Positions 24,303-31,580 of a stretch of DNA of 64,000 bases are shown here, piece by piece. The stretch lies in the NCBI RefSeq assembly GCF_032335695.1, contig NZ_JACTOJ010000011.1, positions 62,001 through 126,000 of the forward strand, in the 5' to 3' direction. Origin of the DNA: JACTOJ01 sp032335695. GTDB lineage: Bacteria; Bacillota; Clostridia; Clostridiales; Clostridiaceae. The translations under genes were made by a program, and so were the position numbers. Position 1 is the stretch's first letter. Each line of letters begins with the position of its first letter. The notes under the pieces were generated by a model that was given only the letters and a program-made list of their open reading frames with translations, was not told the DNA's origin and did no database searches.

Positions 24303-25826
24303 ATGAAGTATAAACCAATTACAGCGGTATGGGAAATAACCATGGGATGTAACCTTAGATGTAAGCACTGCGGTTCCAGCTGTGAAGGTCCAATGGAAGG
24401 AGAACTAACCACAGAAGAAGCATTAAAGTTATGTGATGATTTAGGGCAGCTTGAATTTAAATGGATTACCCTATCAGGTGGGGAACCTACCACAAGAAAA
24501 GATTGGCATTTAATAGCAAAAAGACTTTGTGAAAATAATATAATCCCCAATATGATTACAAATGGCTGGTTATTAAATGAAGAAATAATTGATAAAGCAG
24601 TTGAAGCAGGCATTAATACTATTGCAATAAGCATTGATGGCTTGGAAAATACACATGATTTAATAAGAAAGCCAGGTTCATTTAAAAAAGATATGGCAGC
24701 TTTTGATTTGTTAAAAAATAAAAATATAAATTATGGTGCAATAACTACTATAAATAGTATAAATATAAAGGAATTGGAGGAATTAAAAGCAATTCTTATA
24801 GAAAAAGGCTTAATGAGCTGGCAGCTGCAATTAGGACTGCCTATGGGAAATCTTGCAAAGAATATAGAGCTGGTAGCTAAGCCTTCAGATGTTGATATTT
24901 TAATAGATTTTGCTCATAGAGCAATGCTTGAAGGTAAAATTCAAATTAATTTGGGCGATTGTGTAGGTTATTATAATTTAAAGGAAATTCAAGTTAGGAA
25001 TCATAATAAGAAAACTGAACAATATCAATGGAATGGCTGCGGTGCAGGCAGATGCAATCTTGGAATTTTGCATAATGGAGATATTGTTGGATGTACCTCT
25101 ATAAGAAGCAGGGAATTTATAGAAGGAAATATCAAAGAGATACCTATCAAAGAAATCTGGGAAAATCCAGATAGCTTTAGCTGGAATAGGAGTATGAAAA
25201 AGGAACAGCTAAATGGTTTGTGTAAGATATGTAAATATGGCTCAAGCTGCCGTGGAGGGTGCTCTAATGCCAAATTAACTACTGGTGGAAGTATACATGC
25301 TGAGAACAAGTTTTGTTCCTATAACTTTGCCTTAAGCAGAGCAAAGCGTCAATTTGATAAAATAGAATCTATAGAGGAATTGAATTTTAAAGGTAAAAAA
25401 TTTATTGAAAAAGGAAATTTACAACTAGCAGAGCTGGCATTGGCAAAAGCAGCAGAAATAGATTGTGAAAATGAAGAAAGCTTAAAGCTTTTAGGTTATT
25501 CAGAATTTATGCTTACAAATTACGATGAATCAAAACTGGTAAATGAAAAGCTTCTTTCCATGAATCCAGAAGATGCATATGCCAATAAGGGCATGGGCTT
25601 ATGCCTCTGCAAATTAGGAGAAGTGGATGAAGGAATAGCGTATCTTAGAAAAGCTATAGCTCTTACTGATGAAAATTTCTTGGATCCCTATTATGATCTT
25701 GCAATCACACTTTTAGAAAACAATAGAAAACAAGAAGCTATCGACGTGATTGAAGAAGCAAAAGAAAAGTTTAAAGGCTTCGAAAAACTAAGTAAAATGT
25801 TTTACGAAACCGCTCAGATTCAGTAG
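24303..25826 (+). CDS. Radical SAM/SPASM peptide-maturase with C-terminal TPR
   Basis: A 507-residue enzyme. The radical SAM 4Fe-4S motif CNLRCKHC (Cys16, 20, 23) lies near the N-terminus, followed by the SGGEP SAM-binding strand. A SPASM region with auxiliary-cluster cysteines spans about 240-330 (NGCGAGRCNLG, VGCTS, CKICKYGSSCRGGC). From about 355 onward there are TPR-like helical repeats (FIEKGNLQLAELALAKAAEI, MNPEDAYANKGMGLCLCKLG). SPASM enzymes modify peptides through C-C, C-S or C-O links, or epimerise them. Being immediately downstream of the GG precursor makes that its likely substrate; the TPR may bind the leader in place of a fused recognition domain. Confidence 0.9.
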   Translation: MKYKPITAVWEITMGCNLRCKHCGSSCEGPMEGELTTEEALKLCDDLGQLEFKWITLSGGEPTTRKDWHLIAKRLCENNIIPNMITNGWLLNEEIIDKAVEAGINTIAISIDGLENTHDLIRKPGSFKKDMAAFDLLKNKNINYGAITTINSINIKELEELKAILIEKGLMSWQLQLGLPMGNLAKNIELVAKPSDVDILIDFAHRAMLEGKIQINLGDCVGYYNLKEIQVRNHNKKTEQYQWNGCGAGRCNLGILHNGDIVGCTSIRSREFIEGNIKEIPIKEIWENPDSFSWNRSMKKEQLNGLCKICKYGSSCRGGCSNAKLTTGGSIHAENKFCSYNFALSRAKRQFDKIESIEELNFKGKKFIEKGNLQLAELALAKAAEIDCENEESLKLLGYSEFMLTNYDESKLVNEKLLSMNPEDAYANKGMGLCLCKLGEVDEGIAYLRKAIALTDENFLDPYYDLAITLLENNRKQEAIDVIEEAKEKFKGFEKLSKMFYETAQIQ

Positions 25827-25835
25827 GCATTATTA

Positions 25836-25871
25836 AAAATCCTCTATATCAGAAAAGATGAAGAGGATTTT
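25836..25871. terminator. Bidirectional terminator between the two convergent radical SAM genes
   Basis: AAAATCCTCT and AGAGGATTTT form a 10-bp stem with T-rich flanks on both strands, serving both operons. Confidence 0.85.
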
Positions 25872-25890
25872 CTTATTTTCAAAGCTACCT

Positions 25891-27369
25891 CTAGGATAAT
25901 TGTGTTTGAAGAAATAATTTTTGTATATTAATTTGTTTACAATTATCCTTAATCTTATTTTTGTTAATATTACAAGGACCCAGTTCGTTTGTACATAGAA
26001 ATCTTAATTCGCATTTTGAACATTTTTTGTTCTCTATATCATTTATAGGCAACTTAGCACGAATTTCTTTAAAGATTTCATTTTCAAACATATTAGCTAA
26101 AGTATCATTAAATACATTTCCAATCTTATATTTTCCTTCCTCAAAACATTGACATGGAAATACATCGCCATTGCCAGCAATATAAAATGATGGATTGCAG
26201 CTGAGCAGATTTGGAGATTTTGGTGGAAGAAGCCTGCCGCCATGAGCCAATGAGAAAATATTTATTTTACCATTAATTCTTTTCAGGCTATTAGCTGACT
26301 TGTTGGTGCTTTCATTGACAGCCTCTACATAGCTGGCTCTTAAACTTTGCGCTGTACTTGAGACATACTCTTCTTCTGTTACTGAAAGCAGGTCATTAGC
26401 TTTAATATCATCTATTTTTTCAAATTGAGTCATTGCCCAAGATACTTCACAATCCTTTAAAATATTATTTACCGCCGCAACTAATTTATCTAAAGAATTA
26501 ATATTTATTGCTGATACTATAGGTTTTATAACTACAGTCATCCTTTTTTTCTTTAAAGAAAATTCATTTACTCTTTCAAGTGCTGCATAAATATTTTTAT
26601 CAACATCTATATTTGACTTTCCCCACAAAAGCTGAAGCTCTTTTTCAATAACACTATCAAGGCTTATAGTGAAGCTGTCAACATATTCAAATAACCTATC
26701 TATATCAATGGAATTTAGAAGAGTACCATTAGTTATGAAATGAGGATCCAAGCCTATATTCTTTGCCTCTCTGCAGATTTCAATAAATTCATTATTCAAG
26801 GTGGGTTCTCCGCCAGTAAAAATAACTTTAGAGCCATTCATGCTTTTAAATTCCTTTAATACATCAATAATTTTATCCTTTGATATCATTAAGCTTGAAT
26901 TGTTATTTAGCCTTATATTTCTTTCTTTTTTATTAATGCAGTAAAGGCAATTTAAATTGCATTTATCTGTGAGACTTATATAAATATCTCTAAAAGGATA
27001 TCTATCCACTGTGCTTATATCACAGCTTTTGCTCATCCAGCTTGCTTCTTTAGGAGTTTTATTGAAGGATAAGAAACCACTTGTGATCAATTGTTCTACA
27101 AAGGGGAGAACATCTTCATTAAATATAGAATCATTGATTGAAAATTTATCAATTAGATTTTTCTTAACTATCTCCAAGTTACTGCTATTATGTATTTCAT
27201 TATATATTGAAACTCCTATTTCATCTAAAGCTATCCAGTAATGGATGGAAGGATTAAATAAAACATATTTGTTCTGATGATTTTCTATAATATCTTCATA
27301 ATTATCTACTTTATATAAATAATTAGTGTAATTATCAAATAAGTTGTTTTTTTCATTAACTTTTTCCAT
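25891..27369 (-). CDS. Radical SAM/SPASM RiPP maturase with N-terminal PqqD-like region
   Basis: A 492-residue enzyme. Residues 1-105 resemble a PqqD/RRE leader-binding module (NKYVLFNPSIHYWIALDEIG, then ISGF-like ITSGFLSF). The radical SAM motif CNLNCLYC (Cys137, 141, 144) and FTGGEPTL follow. The C-terminal SPASM region contains CNPSFYI, FPCQC, CSKCELRFLC and GPCNINKNKIKDNC cysteines. It has AAGGTG before the ATG and a possible own promoter (ACTCAA/CTTATA on the + strand, 27383-27412). It lies 79 bp downstream of three tandem precursors, whose leaders it probably recognises. Reaction unknown. Confidence 0.9.
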   Translation of the reverse strand: MEKVNEKNNLFDNYTNYLYKVDNYEDIIENHQNKYVLFNPSIHYWIALDEIGVSIYNEIHNSSNLEIVKKNLIDKFSINDSIFNEDVLPFVEQLITSGFLSFNKTPKEASWMSKSCDISTVDRYPFRDIYISLTDKCNLNCLYCINKKERNIRLNNNSSLMISKDKIIDVLKEFKSMNGSKVIFTGGEPTLNNEFIEICREAKNIGLDPHFITNGTLLNSIDIDRLFEYVDSFTISLDSVIEKELQLLWGKSNIDVDKNIYAALERVNEFSLKKKRMTVVIKPIVSAININSLDKLVAAVNNILKDCEVSWAMTQFEKIDDIKANDLLSVTEEEYVSSTAQSLRASYVEAVNESTNKSANSLKRINGKINIFSLAHGGRLLPPKSPNLLSCNPSFYIAGNGDVFPCQCFEEGKYKIGNVFNDTLANMFENEIFKEIRAKLPINDIENKKCSKCELRFLCTNELGPCNINKNKIKDNCKQINIQKLFLQTQLS

Positions 27370-27448
27370 AAATAAACACCTTCTTATAAAATCATAATAG
27401 AAGTAGACTCAATTCAAGTAATTAAAAGGTTATATATTATTGATTTAA

Positions 27449-27637
27449 TTATTCTTTAAAATTAAAGGTCTCAGAAACTCGTCCAGGTGGCCTAGTTGGT
27501 GGAATTGTTTGTATTAAATCAGTAGAAACCAAATTACTAATGGAACCTCCGTTAGTTTCAATAGCTTCACCTTCTAAGATTTCTTTTAAATTAGATTTTT
27601 TAAAGTCGGGCAATTCTATTGATGGCTTTTTCCACAT
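27449..27637 (-). CDS. RiPP precursor peptide 3 of tandem array (62 aa)
   Basis: Starts at the ATG at 27637 behind GGAGGTGATAAA. The leader MWKKPSIELPDFKKSNLKEI continues to ETNGG at residues 27-31. The core runs SISNLVSTDLIQTIPPTRPP, then GRVSETFNFKE. It is the most divergent of the three, but keeps the TRPPG motif and the aromatic C-terminus (FNF). It contains no Cys, arguing against thioether chemistry. It is probably cut at Gly31 by the C39 transporter after modification by the adjacent radical SAM enzyme. Confidence 0.87.
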   Translation of the reverse strand: MWKKPSIELPDFKKSNLKEILEGEAIETNGGSISNLVSTDLIQTIPPTRPPGRVSETFNFKE

Positions 27638-27662
27638 TTTATCACCTCCAGTTTTGTTAATC

Positions 27663-27851
27663 TTATTCGAAGTCAAATGCTGGGTAACTGATTATTCCAG
27701 GTGGTCGAGTTGGTGTAGATATTGAGCTTAAATCCACATTCAATAAATTAACAGAAGCACCTCCATTTGTATCAAGAGATTCCTTTTCTAAAAGCTCTTC
27801 TAAATTTGATTTATTGAAATCAGGCAATTCTATTGATGGCTTTTTCCACAT
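27663..27851 (-). CDS. RiPP precursor peptide 2 of tandem array (62 aa)
   Basis: The ATG at 27851 follows GGAGGTGATAATA; an in-frame GTG at 27860 falls in the ribosome site. The leader, nearly identical to copy 1, ends SLDTNGG at residue 31. The core is ASVNLLNVDLSSISTPTRPP followed by GIISYPAFDFE. The core shares a D/NL..SI.T.TRPPG skeleton with the other copies and ends in an aromatic acidic tail. Spacing to the neighbouring copies is 20-30 bp, so the three form one transcript. Confidence 0.88.
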   Translation of the reverse strand: MWKKPSIELPDFNKSNLEELLEKESLDTNGGASVNLLNVDLSSISTPTRPPGIISYPAFDFE

Positions 27852-27871
27852 TATTATCACCTCCGATTTTG

Positions 27872-28066
27872 TTAATTTTGGTTGAAGTCAAAGGGTGGGT
27901 CACTAACATATCCAGGTGTTCGAGTTATTGTAGATATTGAATCTAAATTAATATTTGATGAATTGGCAGAAGCACCTCCGTTTGTATCAAGAGATTCCTT
28001 CTCTAAAAGCTCTTCTAAATTTGATTTATTGAAATCGGGCATTTCTATTGATGGCTTTTTCCACAT
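27872..28066 (-). CDS. RiPP precursor peptide 1 of tandem array (64 aa)
   Basis: First gene of the array, starting at 28066 with GGAGGTGATAAA. The leader begins MWKKPSIEMPDFNKSNLEEL and ends SLDTNGG at residue 31. The core ASANSSNINLDSISTITRTP is followed by GYVSDPPFDFNQN. The TRPPG motif is TRTPG here, and the C-terminus is FDF plus QN. The promoter with an overlapping dyad is directly upstream. As in the other copies there is no Cys, so the modification is likely C-C or C-O bond formation, or epimerisation (inference). Confidence 0.88.
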   Translation of the reverse strand: MWKKPSIEMPDFNKSNLEELLEKESLDTNGGASANSSNINLDSISTITRTPGYVSDPPFDFNQN

Positions 28067-28080
28067 TTTATCACCTCCCA

Positions 28081-28145
28081 CTACTTAATATTACTTGAAT
28101 TGAACTACTACTTAATATTATACCAAAAATTTACAATAATGTAAA
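28081..28145 (-). promoter_or_regulatory. Precursor-array promoter with dyad and 13-bp direct repeats
   Basis: On the minus strand, TTTACA (28145-28140), a 17-bp spacer and TATAAT (28122-28117) form a good sigma-A promoter. The -35 is one arm of the perfect dyad TTTACA-N4-TGTAAA (28130-28145). CTACTTAATATTA (+ strand) is repeated at 28081-28093 and 28108-28120, a 27-bp period covering the -10 and leader. This indicates regulated expression of the precursors. Confidence 0.75.
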
Positions 28146-28215
28146 ATAACATATTTAACGAAAAATAAAATAACCTGCCATTAAATAGCAGGTTAACATA
28201 GAGTGCTTATTATTT

Positions 28216-28264
28216 TGGTTCTGTTTTAAATCAATGTTGATTTTTATGTTTATTTAAAACATCC
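28216..28264. repeat. Dispersed hairpin repeat, copy 2 (inverted)
   Basis: Reverse complement of the element at 11851-11900: the minus strand reads GATGTTTTAAATAAAC, then AAAAATCAACATTGATTTAA and AACAGAACC. It lies just after the VOC gene stop, where it could also serve as that gene's terminator-like hairpin. Confidence 0.7.
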
Positions 28265-28265
28265 C

Positions 28266-28649
28266 CTATTTTTCGTAAAGTTCTAAGGGAAGACCATCAG
28301 GGTCACTAAAAAATGTAAACTTTTTATTAGTAATCTCATCAGTTCTTATTTCTTCTACCTCTACAGCTTTTTCCTTAAGTTCGCTTACAGCGGCTTTTAT
28401 ATCATCAACCTCAAAGGCAAGATGTCTAAGACCAGCAGCTTCAGGATAACTAGGCCTTTTAGGAGGAGAAGGAAAAGAAAACAATTCTATTTGGCAATCT
28501 CCAAGGATTAAATCTAATTTATAAGAATTGCGTGTAGCCCTATACACTTCATTTATCACATTAAAACCTAGTATCTCTGTATAAAAAAATTTAGACTTTT
28601 CATAATTTGAACATATTATTGCTGCGTGATGAGTTCTATTAATTTTCAT
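28266..28649 (-). CDS. VOC-family metalloprotein (glyoxalase-like, SMU1112c/YaeR type)
   Basis: A 127-residue single-unit VOC protein. Metal-ligand positions are visible: His8 in THHAAI, Glu in DCQIELFSFP, His in GLRHLAFEV, and the C-terminal Glu in GLPLELYEK, spaced as in the GloA2/SMU1112c group. The catalysed reaction is not established for this group; glyoxalase I activity is possible but unproven. It is a single gene between the RiPP precursor promoter region and a divergent radical SAM gene. Confidence 0.87.
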   Translation of the reverse strand: MKINRTHHAAIICSNYEKSKFFYTEILGFNVINEVYRATRNSYKLDLILGDCQIELFSFPSPPKRPSYPEAAGLRHLAFEVDDIKAAVSELKEKAVEVEEIRTDEITNKKFTFFSDPDGLPLELYEK

Positions 28650-28747
28650 TTAATCACTCCTTACGATATTGAACTATTTCATTATAATTATATAATAAGT
28701 ATAAGGTTTTAATATGATGTGTCAAACCAAAAGACAGGAGAAAGCAA

Positions 28748-29620
28748 ATGAAGAGATTTAAAAAAGTTTATATAGAAATAACTAATATATGCAACTTAAA
28801 GTGCGAGTTTTGTCCTCAAACTCAGAGAAAAGCAAATACTATGGATAAGGAAACTTTTAAGCATATAGTGAAGGAAGTACAGCCATACACAGATCATATA
28901 TATTTTCATGTGAAAGGGGAACCTTTGCTGCACCCATACATAGAGGATTTTTTGGACATAAGCGAGGAAGCTGGACTAAAGGTTAATATAACAACTAACG
29001 GTACTTTACTAAAGAACGTGGGGACGAAACTCATAGGAAAACGGGCGCTAAGACAAATAAATATATCTCTTCACAGCTTTGATGCTAATGAAAAAAGCAT
29101 AGATATAGAAGAATATATCAATGAAATAGTGAGCTTTTCAAAAGAAATAACAGAGAAAAGCGGTACTATTGCAGCTTTAAGATTGTGGAATTTAGATAAA
29201 AGCAATAAGATTAATTTAGCAAAAAACAAAAACAGGCATATACTTAATTTTATAGAGGAAGCTTTCAAACTAAATTATAATATAGAAGAAAAGTTTACTA
29301 ATGAAAGAGGTCAGAAAATAGCTGAGAATATTTATTTAAATCAGGATCATGAGTTTCAATGGCCAAGTCTTCAAGCTGATAGTTTTGGGGAAGAAGGATT
29401 CTGTCAAGGGCTTAAGCAGCAAATAGCTATTTTAAGTGAAGGAACTGTGGTGCCCTGCTGCCTAGATGGGGAAGGAGTTATAAATTTAGGAAATATAAAG
29501 GACACAGCTTTTAAGGAAATCATTGAAGGAGATAGGGCTAAAAAAATATTGGAGGGCTTTTCTAGAAGGAAAGTTGAGGAAGAACTTTGCAAAAGATGCG
29601 GCTTTAGGACACGCTTTTAA
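28748..29620 (+). CDS. Radical SAM/SPASM protein of unknown substrate
   Basis: A 290-residue enzyme with the radical SAM motif CNLKCEFC (Cys15, 19, 22), a GEPLLHP segment in the GGE position, and a compact C-terminal SPASM region (CQGLKQQIAILSEGTVVPCC, CKRCGF). The GGE motif is replaced by KGEP. It belongs to a small radical SAM/SPASM group widespread in clostridia that is usually encoded alone, so participation in the neighbouring RiPP locus is possible but not indicated by operon structure. GACAGGAG precedes the start. Confidence 0.85.
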   Translation: MKRFKKVYIEITNICNLKCEFCPQTQRKANTMDKETFKHIVKEVQPYTDHIYFHVKGEPLLHPYIEDFLDISEEAGLKVNITTNGTLLKNVGTKLIGKRALRQINISLHSFDANEKSIDIEEYINEIVSFSKEITEKSGTIAALRLWNLDKSNKINLAKNKNRHILNFIEEAFKLNYNIEEKFTNERGQKIAENIYLNQDHEFQWPSLQADSFGEEGFCQGLKQQIAILSEGTVVPCCLDGEGVINLGNIKDTAFKEIIEGDRAKKILEGFSRRKVEEELCKRCGFRTRF

Positions 29621-29625
29621 AGTAA

Positions 29626-29660
29626 GCTATGCTTTAAGAGAATGCTGCTAAGGGCTTTGT
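29626..29660 (+). repeat. Dispersed repeat, copy A
   Basis: GCTATGCTTTAAGAGAATGC, then TGCTAAGGGCTTTG, aligns with copy B 170 bp downstream with about five differences over 34 nt. It lies right after the radical SAM stop codon. Confidence 0.6.
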
Positions 29661-29793
29661 CCCTTCTTGGCAAGATTGCATAGGGATAATTTAACTTTGG
29701 TGTAAGTATTGACTATAAAACAACTTTAAACTTATAATTATTTTAATATAGGATTTTGTATGATTATTCAGAAAAATACCTGTATTAATAAAA

Positions 29794-29870
29794 GGCTATG
29801 TTTTAAAAGAATGTTGATAAAGGCTTTGATTGCTTTAAAACAGAGTCTAATAAACAAGTGGCAAGTATTA
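29794..29870 (+). repeat. Dispersed repeat, copy B
   Basis: It begins GGCTATGTTTTAAAAGAATG, continues TTGATAAAGGCTTTG, and closes with CTTTAAAACAGAGTCTAA. The outer ends match the copy at 49033 (GGCTGTGTTTTA / TTTAAAACAAAGTCTAA), linking the repeat family. Confidence 0.65.
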
Positions 29871-29885
29871 TTTTGATAAGGCGGG

Positions 29886-30611
29886 ATGGCTGTGGAATGT
29901 TATGCGAATTTGCTGGTAGGAACTTCAGGTGTGTCTAAAGATGCATGCTATATTTCTGATAATAAAGATATTTTTGTCTTATGTGAGGGCGGTTCAAGCT
30001 TTTATACGGAGAAACCTGCTAGTGAATATTGTATAAATGCTTTTAAGAAAGCAAACTATGGGGCTTCTGGTTTGCAGCCTTTTGACTACTTAAAACAGTG
30101 TATAAATGTGGCAAACAATACATTGATAGAAAAGAGTCAGGAAGAAGAAAAACTTTTTACAAGCAGCATTCTTGCAGTGGTATTGGAGAAGAATCAGCTT
30201 TATATAAGCGGAGTAGGCAATACGGAATCTTTTTTAATTAAAGGTTCCACCATAAAAAGATTTTTAAAAACTAAAAAGAAATATCATAATGAGATAGAAT
30301 ATGGAATCCTTACTGAAGAGGATGCAGTTAAAGCCGTAGGAGCCTTGCCAGAAAGATTAAAGCCTTATTTTGATAACTATTTGCCGGAAGTTGTACCAGA
30401 TATAGCTTCAAACAAGGATACTGTTCAGCTGGGAGATATATTGCTGCTATGTTCCAATTTGGTATATAGTCTCATAAATCAACAGGAAATGCTTGATATA
30501 ATGAGAAATAACGCTTTGGAAGCAGCCGTTGAAAAAGTATTTTCTCTGGTAGCAGCTAGGTATCCTAAGTATTGGATTGGGGACAGAACATTTGTGGCTA
30601 TAAAGTTTTAA
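29886..30611 (+). CDS. PP2C-like protein with degenerate metal site (pseudophosphatase)
   Basis: A 241-residue protein colinear with PP2C/PPM phosphatases: GVSKDACYI (Asp19 retained), the DG motif position as LCEGGSSF (Glu34 for Asp), TSSILAVVL, GVGNTESFLI in place of GDSR, LGDILLLCSNLV in place of SDGL (Asn191), and a final GDRTFVAIKF (Asp233 retained). Two of four metal-binding Asp positions are changed, so phosphatase activity is doubtful and a binding or sensing role is likelier. The AAGGCGGG site abuts the ATG at 29886; a GTG at 29892 has better spacing and may be the true start. Confidence 0.75.
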   Translation: MAVECYANLLVGTSGVSKDACYISDNKDIFVLCEGGSSFYTEKPASEYCINAFKKANYGASGLQPFDYLKQCINVANNTLIEKSQEEEKLFTSSILAVVLEKNQLYISGVGNTESFLIKGSTIKRFLKTKKKYHNEIEYGILTEEDAVKAVGALPERLKPYFDNYLPEVVPDIASNKDTVQLGDILLLCSNLVYSLINQQEMLDIMRNNALEAAVEKVFSLVAARYPKYWIGDRTFVAIKF

Positions 30612-30686
30612 AGCAAATTTTGAATAGGTGTGAAAAAATACACTTATTTAAAGTGCAGCTAATATTAAAAGGGGGCAAACTTTTAT

Positions 30687-31496
30687 ATGAAAAAAATTCT
30701 TGCTGATATTCAGCAAATTGGGGCAAATTATAAGAGTATACAGTCAGAATTCGTTTTTGATTCCATATTGCAGGGCAATGTTTCCACTAATGCTTATGTA
30801 GATGAAAAGAGCGATTCTACCATATCTATGGTATGGGACATGGAACAATGTATTTACTTTGGAGGGCACTCATCTAATAAAGAGGACTATGTTGAAGCTG
30901 TTAGATTTTTAAAGGAAAATATATTGGATGAGGATACCCGAGATAAGCTTTCTATGATAAAAATATATTATGAAACTGATGAATGGGAAGATATACTGCT
31001 GGAGGAGCTAAGAAACTTTAATGCTCAGATATATTGGAGAAGTCTCTATGCTCACAATTTTGATGAAATTCCAGAGCAGATTAATGCGGATAAGGGGCTT
31101 AGCATAACAAATATAGATGGACAAATAATATTTAGTTCTAAGCTAGCTAATGTACACTTTCTTAAAAAAGAAATAGAGAAAAAATGGGCTAGCAAAAACA
31201 GATTTGTAACCCATGGTTTTGGTTATTGTGCTATAAAGGATAAGGAAATTTTAGGGTGGTGTACAGCTGAATATTTGGGAAACAAGACCTGTGGAGTAGG
31301 AATACAGACAGTTCAGGAATTCCAAAGGCAGGGAGTTGCGTCTATTCTTTCTGAGATATTTTTAAAAAAATGCAGAGAGAAAGGGCTGGTACCTTACTGG
31401 GATACTTGGAAGAAGAACATTTCATCACTTTCCTGTGCAGAAAAAATAGGTTTTCGCAAGGTAACAGATTATAAAGTAGTTCTTGCATTGTTATAA
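30687..31496 (+). CDS. GNAT-family acetyltransferase
   Basis: A 269-residue protein. The C-terminal GNAT domain shows GYCAIKDKEILGWCTAEYLG, the acetyl-CoA loop FQRQGVASILSEIFLKKC and a NISSLSCAEKIGFRKV motif. The N-terminal ~140 residues form the acidic, helix-rich region found in the PF12746-type GNAT subgroup. Substrate unknown. An AAAAGGGGG site lies upstream. It follows the PP2C-like gene by 75 bp containing a weak hairpin (GGTGTG.../...ACACT), so co-transcription is possible. A strong terminator follows. Confidence 0.85.
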   Translation: MKKILADIQQIGANYKSIQSEFVFDSILQGNVSTNAYVDEKSDSTISMVWDMEQCIYFGGHSSNKEDYVEAVRFLKENILDEDTRDKLSMIKIYYETDEWEDILLEELRNFNAQIYWRSLYAHNFDEIPEQINADKGLSITNIDGQIIFSSKLANVHFLKKEIEKKWASKNRFVTHGFGYCAIKDKEILGWCTAEYLGNKTCGVGIQTVQEFQRQGVASILSEIFLKKCREKGLVPYWDTWKKNISSLSCAEKIGFRKVTDYKVVLALL

Positions 31497-31506
31497 TATA
31501 TAACTT

Positions 31507-31553
31507 AAAAAAAGTGTCAAAGTAAGGTATAAATCCTTCCTTGACACTTTTTT
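31507..31553. terminator. Bidirectional terminator, GNAT / pdaA
   Basis: AAAAAAGTGTCAA and TTGACACTTTTTT, plus inner AAGG/CCTT pairing, form a long stem with U-runs in both directions. Confidence 0.9.
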
Positions 31554-31580
31554 ATTTGGGTTCTTTTAAAACTATATTGG

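Noticed and set aside
25891..27369. Assignment as a SCIFF/ranthipeptide or Cys-rich Clo7bot-type maturase
   Set aside because: The adjacent precursors contain no cysteine, so thioether chemistry does not fit.
27449..28066. Regular ~200-bp repeats resembling a repeat array or CRISPR
   Set aside because: Units are coding: each has a ribosome site, a start codon and a conserved leader peptide, and the repeats are far longer than CRISPR repeats.
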